From SLQH01 sp964612995 (lineage in GTDB: Bacteria > Planctomycetota > UBA11346): DNA of 45,381 nt. The notes beneath the pieces were generated by a model. The model worked only from the letters and a program-made list of their open reading frames with translations. It searched no databases and had not been told where the DNA came from. The stretch lies in contig CAZTGE010000015.1 of the NCBI GenBank assembly GCA_964612995.1, positions 1-45,381 on the forward strand, written 5' to 3'. Both the position numbers and the translations under genes were made by a program. Of this stretch, positions 1 to 7,556 are shown one piece after another (within the stretch, counting starts at the first letter, position 1; every line of letters begins with the position of its first letter).

Positions 1-172
1 TGTCCTCTGTGGTAATTGTAGAAAGAACTTCAGGAAGGTCTGAGCAGTTACTCCACCCTTTCCATATCCCGGAAAGGCTTCTAGGCACGTGATCGGCGAT
101 GCGGGGCCGCAGGAGTTAGGGGCCCAGCCATCCGCCGCTTCCCCAGAGACCCGATCCACCTATACTGAAACC

Positions 173-376
173 ATGAAGGTCACCGCCATCGTAGAGAAGT
201 GCGCAAGTACCGGACAATACGTCGGTTACATCCCAGGCGTGCCAGGCGCACATAGCCAAGGCAAGAGCATCGACCGGCTCTTGCAGCATCTCAAGGAGGC
301 ACTGGCACTCCTCCAAGAGAATGGGCCCCTCCATCCTGAGTCTGAGTTCGTAGGCCTCCAGACCCTAGAGGTCTGA
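173..376 (+). CDS. hicB: HicB-family antitoxin (short form)
   Basis: The 67-residue product is a single-domain HicB-type antitoxin, expected to bind and neutralise the HicA mRNA interferase encoded next to it and to repress the operon. It begins MKVTAIVEK and contains the family's partially degraded RNase H-like fold with the pattern YVGYIPGVPGAHSQGKS followed by a helix (LLQHLKEALALL). I chose the ATG at 173 because the family starts directly with this first strand; an upstream in-frame ATG at 89 would add 28 residues with no family similarity. Its TGA overlaps the ATG of the downstream hicA by one base, so the two are translationally coupled. The antitoxin-first order is common in this family. 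The family call rests on motif recognition; the biological partner is damaged. Confidence 0.8.
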   Translation: MKVTAIVEKCASTGQYVGYIPGVPGAHSQGKSIDRLLQHLKEALALLQENGPLHPESEFVGLQTLEV

Positions 377-606
377 TGGCTCCGCTCTGGGTTTTCAAAT
401 CCCGTCAAGTTGAGAAGAAACTCAAGAAGCTCGGCTTCGTGTTGGCGCGCCAGAGAGGCAGCCACAAACAATACAAGCATTCCAGACGGCAGGATGACAA
501 CCGTGCCCTGCCACCGAGGCACAGACCTTTCCCCGCTTCTCTTCCGCAAGTCCGCAAGATAGCCGAAGACATTGGGATGACCTCTGACGATCTCGCCGAC
601 ATCTGA
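376..606 (+). pseudogene. hicA: HicA-family mRNA interferase with two compensating frameshifts
   Basis: HicA toxins are small double-stranded-RNA-binding-fold ribonucleases. Residues 1-34 here look normal and include the signature RQRGSHKQYKH with the catalytic GSH histidine. After the histidine codon at 478-480 the family sequence continues in the +1 frame (482-550, reading PDGRMTTVPCHRGTDLSPLL), and from 559 it returns to the first frame (IAEDIGMTSDDLADI). The causes visible in the DNA are one extra T at about 481 and an exact 8-bp tandem duplication, TCCGCAAG at 543-550 and 551-558. The net change is +9, so the frame stays open over 76 codons but about 23 central residues are replaced by unrelated sequence. 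A second copy of the 3' part at 4738-4821 lacks the 8-bp duplication. The product is probably inactive as a toxin, although the catalytic histidine remains. Confidence 0.8.
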
Positions 607-769
607 CCACCACGCCCCTGACCCGCGCTTACTGGGGGGGGGCCGTTTCACGCCGCCCAGAATCGACATGTTGTGAGGCCGCCCCTGGGATCGCCGTGCG
701 GCGCACGGCCTCTTCAGCACGCCAGGGCCTCGTCTGTAAGATATGAATGCGCAGTGCCTTGGGGTTGTG
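514..769. repeat. 248-bp duplicated segment, copy 1
   Basis: From about 514 to 769 the sequence is the same as 4737-4984, except that copy 1 has an 8-bp tandem duplication (551-558) that copy 2 lacks. The segment begins inside hicA, covers its 3' end, and continues through about 160 bp of non-coding DNA including a run of nine G. It ends within CCTTGGGGTTGTG, a short motif that recurs elsewhere in the window. Both copies are in the same orientation, about 4.2 kb apart. Confidence 0.9.
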
Positions 770-780
770 ACCTAAATTAA

Positions 781-807
781 ATGGCTCTAAATGGCTCTAA
801 ATGGCTC
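781..807. repeat. 10-bp tandem repeat ATGGCTCTAA x 2.7
   Basis: The unit ATGGCTCTAA occurs twice in full and once in part, just upstream of the nucleotidyltransferase gene. Three in-line ATGs result, which makes an artificially early start for the gene possible; the true start is judged to be 889. Confidence 0.85.
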
Positions 808-888
808 GATCGCGCCAAGCCGACTTTGTGCGCGACTCCAACTTCGACTCCAACTTCCTCTCGCCCCATCGCCTTGTATGCTGACGGC

Positions 889-1215
889 ATGGTGAGCGAG
901 CAAACCGCCATGACCATGCTGGTTCAGCGGATAGTGGCTGCCGTCCAGCCACAGCGCATCATCCTGTTCGGATCCAGGGCCCGCGGCGATCACCGGATGG
1001 ACTCGGATATCGATGTTCTGGTCATCATGCCTGGGCAGGTCGACGAGCCGTGGCGTATCGCCCGTGATCTCAGGGCGGCCGTCGGTGTCATCGGCTACGG
1101 TAAGGACATCATCGTGACCGATGCTGCCCAGGTTGCAGCAGATGCGGGCCTGCATGGATCCATCATCGGCATGGCCCTGCGTGAAGGCCGGGAGTTGTGG
1201 CCACATGCCGCGTGA
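889..1215 (+). CDS. MNT-type minimal nucleotidyltransferase (MntA-like antitoxin)
   Basis: This 108-residue protein has the minimal nucleotidyltransferase signature GSX10DXD (GSRARGDHRMDSDID), the metal- and NTP-binding site of the DNA polymerase beta superfamily. In type VII toxin-antitoxin systems such proteins AMPylate and silence a partner HEPN ribonuclease encoded beside them. The next gene is indeed a HEPN protein and overlaps its end by 11 bases. The start at 889 gives a normal family length; the open frame reaches back to 781, but those residues are low-complexity sequence from a tandem repeat. All visible active-site residues are present. Because the HEPN partner is frameshifted, this may now be an orphan antitoxin. 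The family call is firm; the toxin-antitoxin role is inferred from family knowledge and context. Confidence 0.8.
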   Translation: MVSEQTAMTMLVQRIVAAVQPQRIILFGSRARGDHRMDSDIDVLVIMPGQVDEPWRIARDLRAAVGVIGYGKDIIVTDAAQVAADAGLHGSIIGMALREGRELWPHAA

Positions 1216-1590
1216 TCCCTTAGCACTTGCCCTGGAGTGGCTGGAGGTCGCAGCCAGCGATCTGGTGGGAGCCGAGGTGATGCTGCGGAACCCGGCCACA
1301 CCACGGCAGGCCAGCTACCTTGCCCAGCAGTGTGCCGAGAAGGCCATCAAGGCCTGTTGACCAGCCGGAACTGTGTGTTCCCCAAGACGCACGACCTCAC
1401 CGAACTCGTGGCACTGCTACCCGCCGATGCAGGCGTTCACGTCTTGGCCGTCGATTGGCCGACCTTGACCGAATGGGCCGTTCGCGGGCGATATCCTGGA
1501 ACCGGTCCAGCCGCAATGAGCGCCGAGGCCGAGGCAGCCGTGGATGCGGCACGAAAGATTCTTGCGCAGATTCGCAGCGAGATCGCGTGA
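1205..1590 (+). pseudogene. HEPN-domain protein (HepT-like toxin), frameshifted
   Basis: Two consecutive frames together encode a HEPN domain of about 128 residues. The first frame, from ATG 1205, reads MPRDPLALALEWLEVAASDL and then YLAQQCAEKAIKA before a TGA at 1358-1360. The family sequence resumes one frame over (LLTSRNCVFPKTHDLTEL) and runs to the stop at 1588-1590, including the typical RYPG motif. A single base is missing near 1350, within AAGGCCTGTTGACC. HEPN proteins of this type are ribonuclease toxins paired with an MNT antitoxin, which sits directly upstream and overlaps by 11 bases. As it stands the toxin would be truncated after about 51 residues. A sequencing error at this one position is the main alternative. 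Confidence 0.75.
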
Positions 1591-1965
1591 CTGCGGGCTC
1601 TGCTGGGATCGCAGCGCTGCGCCCGGGCACTTCTGCTCGCCAGAGCCACAACCGTAAAGTCCGGGTGCGCCGCGACTTGGGGTTGTGTGTCCCAAGACGT
1701 TAGACGTTCTGGGTGTACGCGCCGAAGGCGCGGGGGGGGCAGGGTGTCCGTGGACGGCGGCAACGGTGTTCACTGTTGAACAACGGCAACGGTGCCCACT
1801 CTAACGTGCCCACGCCGCTGCTGCCGCAAGCAGCAGAGCCATATTGAATCCACCAATCTGTTTACACCGTTGAGTGCTCTGCTCAGCGATGTGAGCGCCA
1901 TTGATCCAAGCCTGCGCCTGGCAATGATTTCTCCGCGGCCAGCTGAACAAGAGAGCTGATACCCT
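1591..1965. other. 375-bp non-coding interval upstream of the chain-length regulator
   Basis: No credible gene is seen. The interval holds a CTTGGG/CCCAAG hairpin at 1676-1696, a small GCGCC-GAA-GGCGC hairpin next to a run of G near 1720-1740, and two direct copies of CGGCAACGGTG near 1755 and 1785. Any promoter for the wzz-like gene at 1966 should lie here, but no convincing -35/-10 pair stands out. Confidence 0.5.
1676..1696. repeat. Recurrent CTTGGG...CCCAAG stem-loop motif
   Basis: CTTGGG at 1676-1681 and CCCAAG at 1691-1696 form a perfect 6-bp stem around GTTGTGTGT. Close relatives are seen at 757-769 (truncated), 3905-3925 and 4972-4994. All share the TTGTGTG loop and all lie in non-coding DNA at edges of rearranged blocks. 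Their function is unknown; they may be ends of a small mobile or RNA element. Confidence 0.55.
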
Positions 1966-3294
1966 ATGTCGACCGAACCCCAGCAAGAGCCTCGGGCCAT
2001 GGTTCCCGTGTATGTCGCCCAGGGTGATGTTCACGCCGATGAGATCAGCCTGATCGACCTGTTGATCACGCTGCTGAGGTCGTGGCGCTTCATTGCGCTC
2101 GGCACGATCAGCGTGACGGTGTTGACGGTGGCCCTCGTCTTCCTGTTGCCGGAAACCTATCGCAGCAGATCGAGGCTCACCCTCGCGGTGAGCGACAATC
2201 AGACCCTGGCCTTCTTCGGCATGAACACCGAGGGCAGAGACTACGAGCCCGACGCCATCGCCAGGCACTTCGCCAGTTTCTTCAGTGCGCGACAGGCCAT
2301 CGGCGAAGCGTTCGCCGACGTCGGTGTCGAGGCGCTCGACGGCAGCCCGCTCACGATCGAAGGCAAGGAAGGCGCTGTCGAGGTGTCCGTGCCCGATGGC
2401 CTTGCTCAGATCGAAGTGGCGGTCGAACTGCCCGATCCGGAACTGGCTCGAGACGTGGCCAACGCCATCGTCACCGTTGGCCTCGGTAAGGTAGACGCCA
2501 TCCTGCGCGCGCGTTTGCAGGCGCAGAAAGCACAGGCCGACAGGCGTCGCGCCGACGCCGAGGCGGAGTGGAAAGAGGCGCTCGACGTCTATCTCGACAT
2601 CCAAGCGAAGATCCAGCCGGAGCGTAAGGCGCGCGAACTCGCCACACTGCGAGAGCAGCGCGCGAAGGCGCAGCAGGAGCTCTTGCTGCACAAGGATGAG
2701 ATTGTCGAGCTTGAAGCGAGCATCGCAGCAATGAAGGAGGCCATGGTCAAGATCCCGGAAATGTTCACGCTGAAACGCAGTCTTGCCGACAACCCTCAGA
2801 TGGCCGCCGCGGTGGCGACCGCTGCGGGCGAGGAAGTAAAGTTCGAGAACCTCACGAAGATGGTGGTCCTGGTCGACGAGGCCAATCCCTTGCACCGCAG
2901 CATCAGCAGTCGGCTGGCTGAGAACGAGATCACCTACCAGGAGCGCAAGGCTCTCTTCAATTCGTTTGAGAAGAAGATGCAGGACCTCGGCGCGCGTATC
3001 GACACCCTGCTGCCGGATGTCGAGCGCGGTCAGGCCGACCTCGCTAAGGTAGTCAGTCGCCGAGACCTCGCGGAGGCAGACTACACAAAGGCAAACGCCG
3101 TCGTGTGGGACATGAGGGGGCGCCTTTATGACTTCCAGAGCCCGTTAGCGGTCCTGGAGCCAGCGGTGGCGCCGCAGGGTAGTATATCCCCCAAGCGCGG
3201 GGCTTGGGTGATGATTGGCTTCGTTATCGGTCTCTTCGGTTTCATGATTATCGCTATTGCCCGGGTAGGGGTGCGACAGAGGCTTGCAAAGTAG
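1966..3294 (+). CDS. Wzz/chain-length determinant family protein
   Basis: This 442-residue inner-membrane protein has the layout of polysaccharide co-polymerases that set O-antigen or exopolysaccharide chain length together with a Wzy polymerase. A first membrane helix lies at about residues 40-62, following the Wzz-type SLIDLLITLLRSW stretch. A long periplasmic region follows, with a charged coiled coil at about 180-265. A proline-containing segment (AVAPQGSISPKRG) leads into a second membrane helix at about 413-435, and a short basic tail ends in the cytoplasm. There is no tyrosine-kinase domain, so this is the Wzz-only type rather than a BY-kinase fusion. It stands alone, between the toxin-antitoxin remnants and repeats, about 2.3 kb before the rml operon. 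It may serve either polysaccharide system in the window. Confidence 0.82.
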   Translation: MSTEPQQEPRAMVPVYVAQGDVHADEISLIDLLITLLRSWRFIALGTISVTVLTVALVFLLPETYRSRSRLTLAVSDNQTLAFFGMNTEGRDYEPDAIARHFASFFSARQAIGEAFADVGVEALDGSPLTIEGKEGAVEVSVPDGLAQIEVAVELPDPELARDVANAIVTVGLGKVDAILRARLQAQKAQADRRRADAEAEWKEALDVYLDIQAKIQPERKARELATLREQRAKAQQELLLHKDEIVELEASIAAMKEAMVKIPEMFTLKRSLADNPQMAAAVATAAGEEVKFENLTKMVVLVDEANPLHRSISSRLAENEITYQERKALFNSFEKKMQDLGARIDTLLPDVERGQADLAKVVSRRDLAEADYTKANAVVWDMRGRLYDFQSPLAVLEPAVAPQGSISPKRGAWVMIGFVIGLFGFMIIAIARVGVRQRLAK

Positions 3295-3364
3295 CCCATT
3301 GGATGGCTGGCGCGTTGAGCTTCTGATCCATTGATTGCCGCCTGTTCCTTTGACTGGGAAGGGT

Positions 3365-3905
3365 ACTTCTGACGAAGCCCTCAGAGGTCGCAGTGAAGCG
3401 TTCGCACGCCACAAATCGTGAATAGCGGGTCGGCCGACCGAGGGGTGGTTTTCGCCGAAAATGGGCCGTAGGCCCGGCGAAAACGCGGCCGCAGGCCGCG
3501 AACCCCGACCGAGGCCGTGGGGGTCCGCGGCGAAGGCGCGAGGGGGCAGCGCCCCCTGTGAGGGAAGCCTCACTTCTGACGAGGCCCTCAAGGCTCGCAG
3601 CAAAGCGTTCGCACGGCACACATCGTGGACAGCAGGTCGGCCGACCGAGGAACAGTTTTCGGCGAAAATGGCCCGCAGGGAGGCCGAAAACGCCAGCGCA
3701 GCTGGCGAGTGACGACAGAGGCGCGAGGGGGCAGCGCCCCCTTCCCAGGAACTCCCTGCGCCAACGTGCCCATACGACGCATCCGTGGACTATATCGGGT
3801 CATTGCGACAGGCGTCCGTGGCGCCCGAGTTCCTGGCTCTTCGCAGCCGGCCCGCAGGGCCGGCGGGGGCTCTGAGGGAAGCCTCACTTCTTACGAGGCC
3901 CTCAC
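3365..3905 (+). repeat. GC-rich tandem intergenic repeat, two units plus a partial third
   Basis: A unit beginning ACTTCTGACGA(A/G)GCCCTCA occurs at 3365 and again at 3572 (period 207), and a fragment recurs near 3886. Each full unit carries the same sequence of parts: GCGTTCGCACG, GGTCGGCCGACCGAGG, the palindrome TTTTCG(C/G)CGAAAATGG, and near its end GGCGCGAGGGGGCAGCGCCC. The copies are similar but not identical. A related unit lies inverted at 25744-26010. No coding capacity is apparent; the open frames through it are GC-rich artefacts. Confidence 0.75.
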
Positions 3906-3935
3906 TTGTGGTTGTGTGACCCAAGCCGGCTGCCA

Positions 3936-4068
3936 CACCCACGCCACCGCTCCCCGGGAGCGCCGAGCCCCAGCTCGGCCCGCTCACCCCGCGGGCCGCA
4001 TCCACGTCACGCGATCCAGCCCCGCACCCACGCCACCGCTCCCTGGGAGCGCCGAGCCCCAGCTCGGC
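3936..4068. repeat. Pair of 44-bp stem-loop repeats
   Basis: A 44-bp sequence at 3936-3979 recurs at 4025-4068 with a single difference. Each contains two adjacent hairpins, CGCTCC..GGGAGCG and GCCGAG..CTCGGC. They lie just downstream of the fucokinase fragment (which reads on the minus strand) and could act as a transcription stop, or be dispersed extragenic palindromes. Confidence 0.7.
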
Positions 4069-4141
4069 ACCCTCACCCCCGTGGCTCGTAGCCCCGCCCA
4101 AGCCCGCCGCTAGGGCGCGAGCTCCAGCTCATCCCACCCGC

Positions 4142-4736
4142 TCACCGCCCCGCGCCGACCGCCGCGTCGACCGCCTCCAACCGCCACGGCCGGCACGCGC
4201 AACCCCTGGCTTCGAGCAGCGCCACCATCCGCCGCGCCGCCTCGCCATCCTTGGCCAGAAAGCCCGCGAACCCGCCGCCGCCGGCCCCGGCCAGCTTGCC
4301 GCCGAGGCTGAGGTCCTCCACGGCCCGGAACAGGGCGTCGATCGCCGGCGTCGAGCAATGCGGATCGAGCGTCTGGTGGATCGCCCACACCTCGTCCATG
4401 ATCGCCCCGAGCGGATCCACCGCGCCGCGGGCCAGCACCTCGGCGCCCTCCTCGGCCAGCTCGACCAGCCGGGCGATGCCGGTGAGCACGCCGCGCTCGC
4501 GGCGCAGATAACGGCCGACCACCCGTTCCAGCACGTTCTTCGCCACCCGCTGCAGGCCGGTGTCGACGATCACCAGCCGCGCTTCGAGCGCCGCGGCCGT
4601 GGCCGGCAGCAGCGGCACCGGCCGCACCTGCACCGCGAGCGGCCGCGACGGCCGCGAGGAGGTCAGCTTCACCCCCGGCACCAGGCCGCCGACCTGGTCC
4701 TGCCAGCCGCCGCCGGTGGTCATCAGCTGCCCTGCC
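4142..4736 (-). pseudogene. Fucokinase-type GHMP kinase, C-terminal fragment
   Basis: Reading on the minus strand, about 197 residues match the C-terminal half of the kinase domain of bifunctional L-fucokinase/L-fucose-1-phosphate guanylyltransferases (Fkp-like). These enzymes make GDP-L-fucose by the salvage route. The visible motifs are LMTTGGGWQDQVGGL at the start, the helical GHMP C-domain, and the third GHMP motif GGKLAGAGGGGFAGF. The 5' part of the gene is missing: similarity stops at about 4736, exactly where the 248-bp hicA-derived repeat begins. An N-terminal fragment of the same kind of gene lies on the plus strand at 28602-29865. About 350 residues of a full-length protein are absent from both. 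Nothing here would make an active kinase, because the ATP-binding N-lobe is lost. Confidence 0.8.
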
Positions 4737-4984
4737 CCGAGGCACAGACCTTTCCCCGCTTCTCTTCCGCAAGATAGCCGAAGACATTGGGATGACCTCT
4801 GACGATCTCGCCGACATCTGACCACCACGCCCCTGACCCGCGCTTACTGGGGGGGGGCCGTTTCACGCCGCCCAGAATCGACATGTTGTGAGGCCGCCCC
4901 TGGGATCGCCGTGCGGCGCACGGCCTCTTCAGCACGCCAGGGCCTCGTCTGTAAGATATGAATGCGCAGTGCCTTGGGGTTGTG
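4737..4984. repeat. 248-bp duplicated segment, copy 2
   Basis: This is the same-orientation copy of 514-769, without the 8-bp duplication found there. Its left edge abuts the truncated fucokinase fragment and its right edge falls within CCTTGGGGTTGTG, after which copy 2 continues TGTCCTAAGG and copy 1 continues ACCTAAATTA. The near-perfect identity points to a recent event. Confidence 0.9.
4738..4821 (+). pseudogene. hicA 3' fragment
   Basis: The frame reads RGTDLSPLLFRKIAEDIGMT followed by SDDLADI and a TGA at 4819-4821, which is the uninterrupted C-terminal half of a HicA toxin. The N-terminal half, with the catalytic histidine, is missing. It records the undamaged ancestral sequence of the toxin gene at 376-606. 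Confidence 0.75.
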
Positions 4985-5282
4985 TGTCCTAAGGTGGTGC
5001 CCTTCGCAAGACCTTGGTGATGGCCTGGTGCTTGATCTCGGCGAAGATCAGAGCGTCGTTGGCCTGGAGATCACCAATCCGACCATGACCAGCGCACATC
5101 AGGTATGTCAGGTCCTCGCCGAACATGGGCTCACTATTGATGTGGCCGATGTGACCCCCTGGTTGCCTGACCACCCCGGAACCGCCGGCCTCCAGACCGA
5201 CCAAAAGAATGCCCCATCCATCGGAACCAAGGCCTGGGAGGGTCGATCCCCAGATCGACCCCAAACCATCCCGCTTCGCTGA
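4962..5282 (+). pseudogene. DUF2283-like remnant
   Basis: The open frame from 4962 is a chimera. Its first ten or so residues come from the repeat copy, but the stretch GDGLVLDLGEDQSVVGLEI (about residues 20-38) resembles the C-terminal half of DUF2283 proteins, small proteins often encoded near toxin-antitoxin genes. The remainder (HGLTIDVADVTPWLP) is not recognised. There is no proper N-terminal half and no clear ribosome binding site. I regard it as a truncated fragment; the match is from motif memory only. The 277 bp that follow, up to rmlB, hold nothing clear and presumably include the operon promoter. Confidence 0.35.
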
Positions 5283-5559
5283 CCGATGCGGCGGTCACAG
5301 CCCCCATCGAACGCGCTCAGGCGCATGCCCATGCGTGGCGAAGAGTCCGGAATCCGGAAGCGGAAAATAGATGCGATTCAAAGGATCTTCGGTCCAATCA
5401 AATGTCTACGATGGGTAGTGTGTCTTCTTCTTCTGTTTCTATCATTAACCTGGAAGCAGGCATGAACTGCGATCCGGCCGCCTGCTCGGGAGATGGGACT
5501 GCAGGGGTAATGGAGCAGCATTTGGACCCCTGCAACATGGAGCACGTAAGGATGTTGGC

Positions 5560-6636
5560 ATGAATCGACTCCTCGTTACTGGCGGTGCCGGTTTCATCGG
5601 ATCGGAGGTGGTGCGCCAGTTGATTGCCGAGACCGATGCCATCGTCATCAATGTCGATGTGCTTACCTACGCCGGCAACCCGGAGTCTCTCGCTGAGGAA
5701 AGTGGCCACCCGCGCTACATCTTCGAGCAGGTGAATATTTGCGATCGGCCTGAGATAGAGCGTGTTTTTCGCCAGCACCGCCCTGATGCCGTGATGCATT
5801 TGGCCGCCGAATCGCATGTGGATCGCTCAATCTCGGGCCCGGCGGCGTTCATCGAAACCAATGTGGTAGGCACCAGCACCCTGCTTGATGTGGCACGCAG
5901 CTACTGGAGTGAATTGCCCGCAGAGCAGCAACAGCGCTTTCGCTTTCATCATATCTCAACCGATGAAGTCTACGGCGATCTAGGCCCCAAGGACTCAGCC
6001 TTCACTGAAGAGACACCCTATGCCCCAAGCTCGCCGTACTCGGCAAGCAAGGCGGCGAGCGATCACCTTGTGCGCGCCTGGCAACGAACCTACGGTCTGC
6101 CAACGCTGATCACCAATTGCTCCAACAATTACGGTCCCTACCAGTTCCCTGAAAAGCTCATTCCACTCATGATACTCAATGCCTTGGAAGGCAAGCGATT
6201 GCCCGTCTACGGCAAGGGTGACAATATCCGCGACTGGCTCCATGTGGAAGATCACGCTCGCGCCTTGAGAACCGTCCTGGCGCGGGGTGAGCCCGGTCGC
6301 ACCTACAACATCGGCGGGCGTGCTGAGCGCACCAATCTGGAAGTGGTCCGCGCCATCTGTGCACATCTGGATACATTGGTACCGCGCGCTGAGGGAACCC
6401 ACGAACAACTCATCGAGTTCGTCAGCGATCGTCCAGGGCATGATCGCCGTTACGCCATTGATGACACCCGGATCGCGCGGGAGCTCGGCTGGAAACCGAC
6501 CGAAAGCTTCGAGTCGGGCCTCAAGAAGACCATTCGTTGGTACTTGGAAAACAGTGCTTGGGTAGAGCGGGTCCGCTCAGGAGCCTACCGTGATTGGATC
6601 AAGGCCAACTACGTCAACCGGAAGGTAATGAAGTGA
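5560..6636 (+). CDS. rmlB: dTDP-glucose 4,6-dehydratase
   Basis: RmlB converts dTDP-D-glucose to dTDP-4-dehydro-6-deoxy-D-glucose, the second step to dTDP-L-rhamnose. The 358-residue extended SDR protein has the NAD-binding TGGAGFIG at residues 7-14, the catalytic T-D-E at 134-136, and the YSASK active site with Tyr160 and Lys164. Family signatures NCSNNYGPYQFPEKLIPL and DNIRDWLHVEDH are also present. Length is normal. The ATG at 5560 is preceded by AAGGA at a suitable distance. It is the first gene of the plus-strand operon; its stop overlaps the GTG start of rmlD by four bases (GTGA). The identification is secure. Confidence 0.97.
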   Translation: MNRLLVTGGAGFIGSEVVRQLIAETDAIVINVDVLTYAGNPESLAEESGHPRYIFEQVNICDRPEIERVFRQHRPDAVMHLAAESHVDRSISGPAAFIETNVVGTSTLLDVARSYWSELPAEQQQRFRFHHISTDEVYGDLGPKDSAFTEETPYAPSSPYSASKAASDHLVRAWQRTYGLPTLITNCSNNYGPYQFPEKLIPLMILNALEGKRLPVYGKGDNIRDWLHVEDHARALRTVLARGEPGRTYNIGGRAERTNLEVVRAICAHLDTLVPRAEGTHEQLIEFVSDRPGHDRRYAIDDTRIARELGWKPTESFESGLKKTIRWYLENSAWVERVRSGAYRDWIKANYVNRKVMK

Positions 6637-7556
6637 AAATCCTTTTGCTTGGTGCCAACGGTCAGGTTGGGTGGGAATTACAGCGTGCGCTGGCGCCACT
6701 TGGCAGCGTGACTGCATTGGGTAGAAATGGAGGGGGCGGTCTCTGCGGTGACTTGACCAGTCTGGATGCCCTGGCCGAAACAGTCACGGCGGTCAGGCCT
6801 GACACCATCGTCAATGCTGCTGCCTATACCGCCGTTGATCGGGCAGAGTCAGAGCCGGACTTGGCCTATCTGGTAAACCGGGATGCCCCGGCCGTCCTAG
6901 CCCGTGCTGCCAAAGCGTGCGACGCCCTGCTGGTGCACTATTCAACCGACTATGTCTTTGACGGCAGCGGTACTCAGGCTTGGCGAGAATCAGACCCTAC
7001 TAGCCCGCTGAATGTCTACGGCAAGACGAAACTGGCCGGGGAACAGGCAATCTGTGAGAGCGGTTGCCGGCACCTTGTCTTTCGCACCAGTTGGGTGTAT
7101 GCGGCCCAGGGCAGCAACTTCATCCGCACCATGCTGCGGCTCGCCGCCGAGCGGGATGTGCTGCAGGTAGTCGAAGACCAGGCCGGTGCACCAACGGGCG
7201 CAGAACTCATTGCTGATGTTACTGCGCACGCGATTCAAATTGCAGCCGAGCAGTCAGCGCTTGGCGGAACCTACCATCTCGTGGCGCGTGGCCAGACCAA
7301 CTGGCACGGCTATGCGAGCTTTGTCATTGAGCAGGCCCGCCAAGCCGGATGGCCGGTGAAGGTGCACAGGGAAAACATCAAGCCGGTAGGCAGCGAGGCA
7401 TTTCCTGCCCCAGCTCAGAGGCCGGGCAACTCGCGGTTATGCGTGGATAAACTCGAAAACAGCTTTCGACTGACCATGCCAAAATGGCATATCGGCGTGC
7501 AACGGGTACTTTCCGAAATCATTGCCGAAAAAACGGCACAGGAGTCGTGTCCATGA
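6633..7556 (+). CDS. rmlD: dTDP-4-dehydrorhamnose reductase
   Basis: RmlD carries out the last step of dTDP-L-rhamnose synthesis, reducing dTDP-4-dehydrorhamnose with NAD(P)H. The protein starts MKILLLGANGQVGWEL with the GxxGxxG dinucleotide site, and has HYSTDYVFDG and the YGKTK catalytic pair (Tyr129, Lys133). I chose the GTG at 6633 because it begins exactly at the family N-terminus and overlaps the rmlB stop as GTGA; an upstream ATG at 6594 would add 13 residues inside rmlB. The length of 307 residues is normal. Its own stop overlaps the rmlA start (ATGA), so rmlB, rmlD and rmlA are translationally coupled. Confidence 0.96.
   Translation: MKILLLGANGQVGWELQRALAPLGSVTALGRNGGGGLCGDLTSLDALAETVTAVRPDTIVNAAAYTAVDRAESEPDLAYLVNRDAPAVLARAAKACDALLVHYSTDYVFDGSGTQAWRESDPTSPLNVYGKTKLAGEQAICESGCRHLVFRTSWVYAAQGSNFIRTMLRLAAERDVLQVVEDQAGAPTGAELIADVTAHAIQIAAEQSALGGTYHLVARGQTNWHGYASFVIEQARQAGWPVKVHRENIKPVGSEAFPAPAQRPGNSRLCVDKLENSFRLTMPKWHIGVQRVLSEIIAEKTAQESCP

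Noticed and set aside
781..888. Early start for the MNT nucleotidyltransferase
   Set aside because: The first 36 residues come from a 10-bp tandem repeat and low-complexity codons and are not part of the family.
1801..2895. 364-residue minus-strand frame antisense to wzz
   Set aside because: The plus-strand gene has clear membrane segments and a coiled coil; the antisense frame has no recognisable domain.
3365..4068. CRISPR array or coding repeats
   Set aside because: There are only two to three long units with a 207-bp period and a separate pair of 44-bp units, without regular short repeats and spacers and without cas genes.
5283..5559. JUMPStart/ops element for RfaH ahead of the rml operon
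   Set aside because: I found no GGCGGTAGCGT-like sequence here or before the other clusters.
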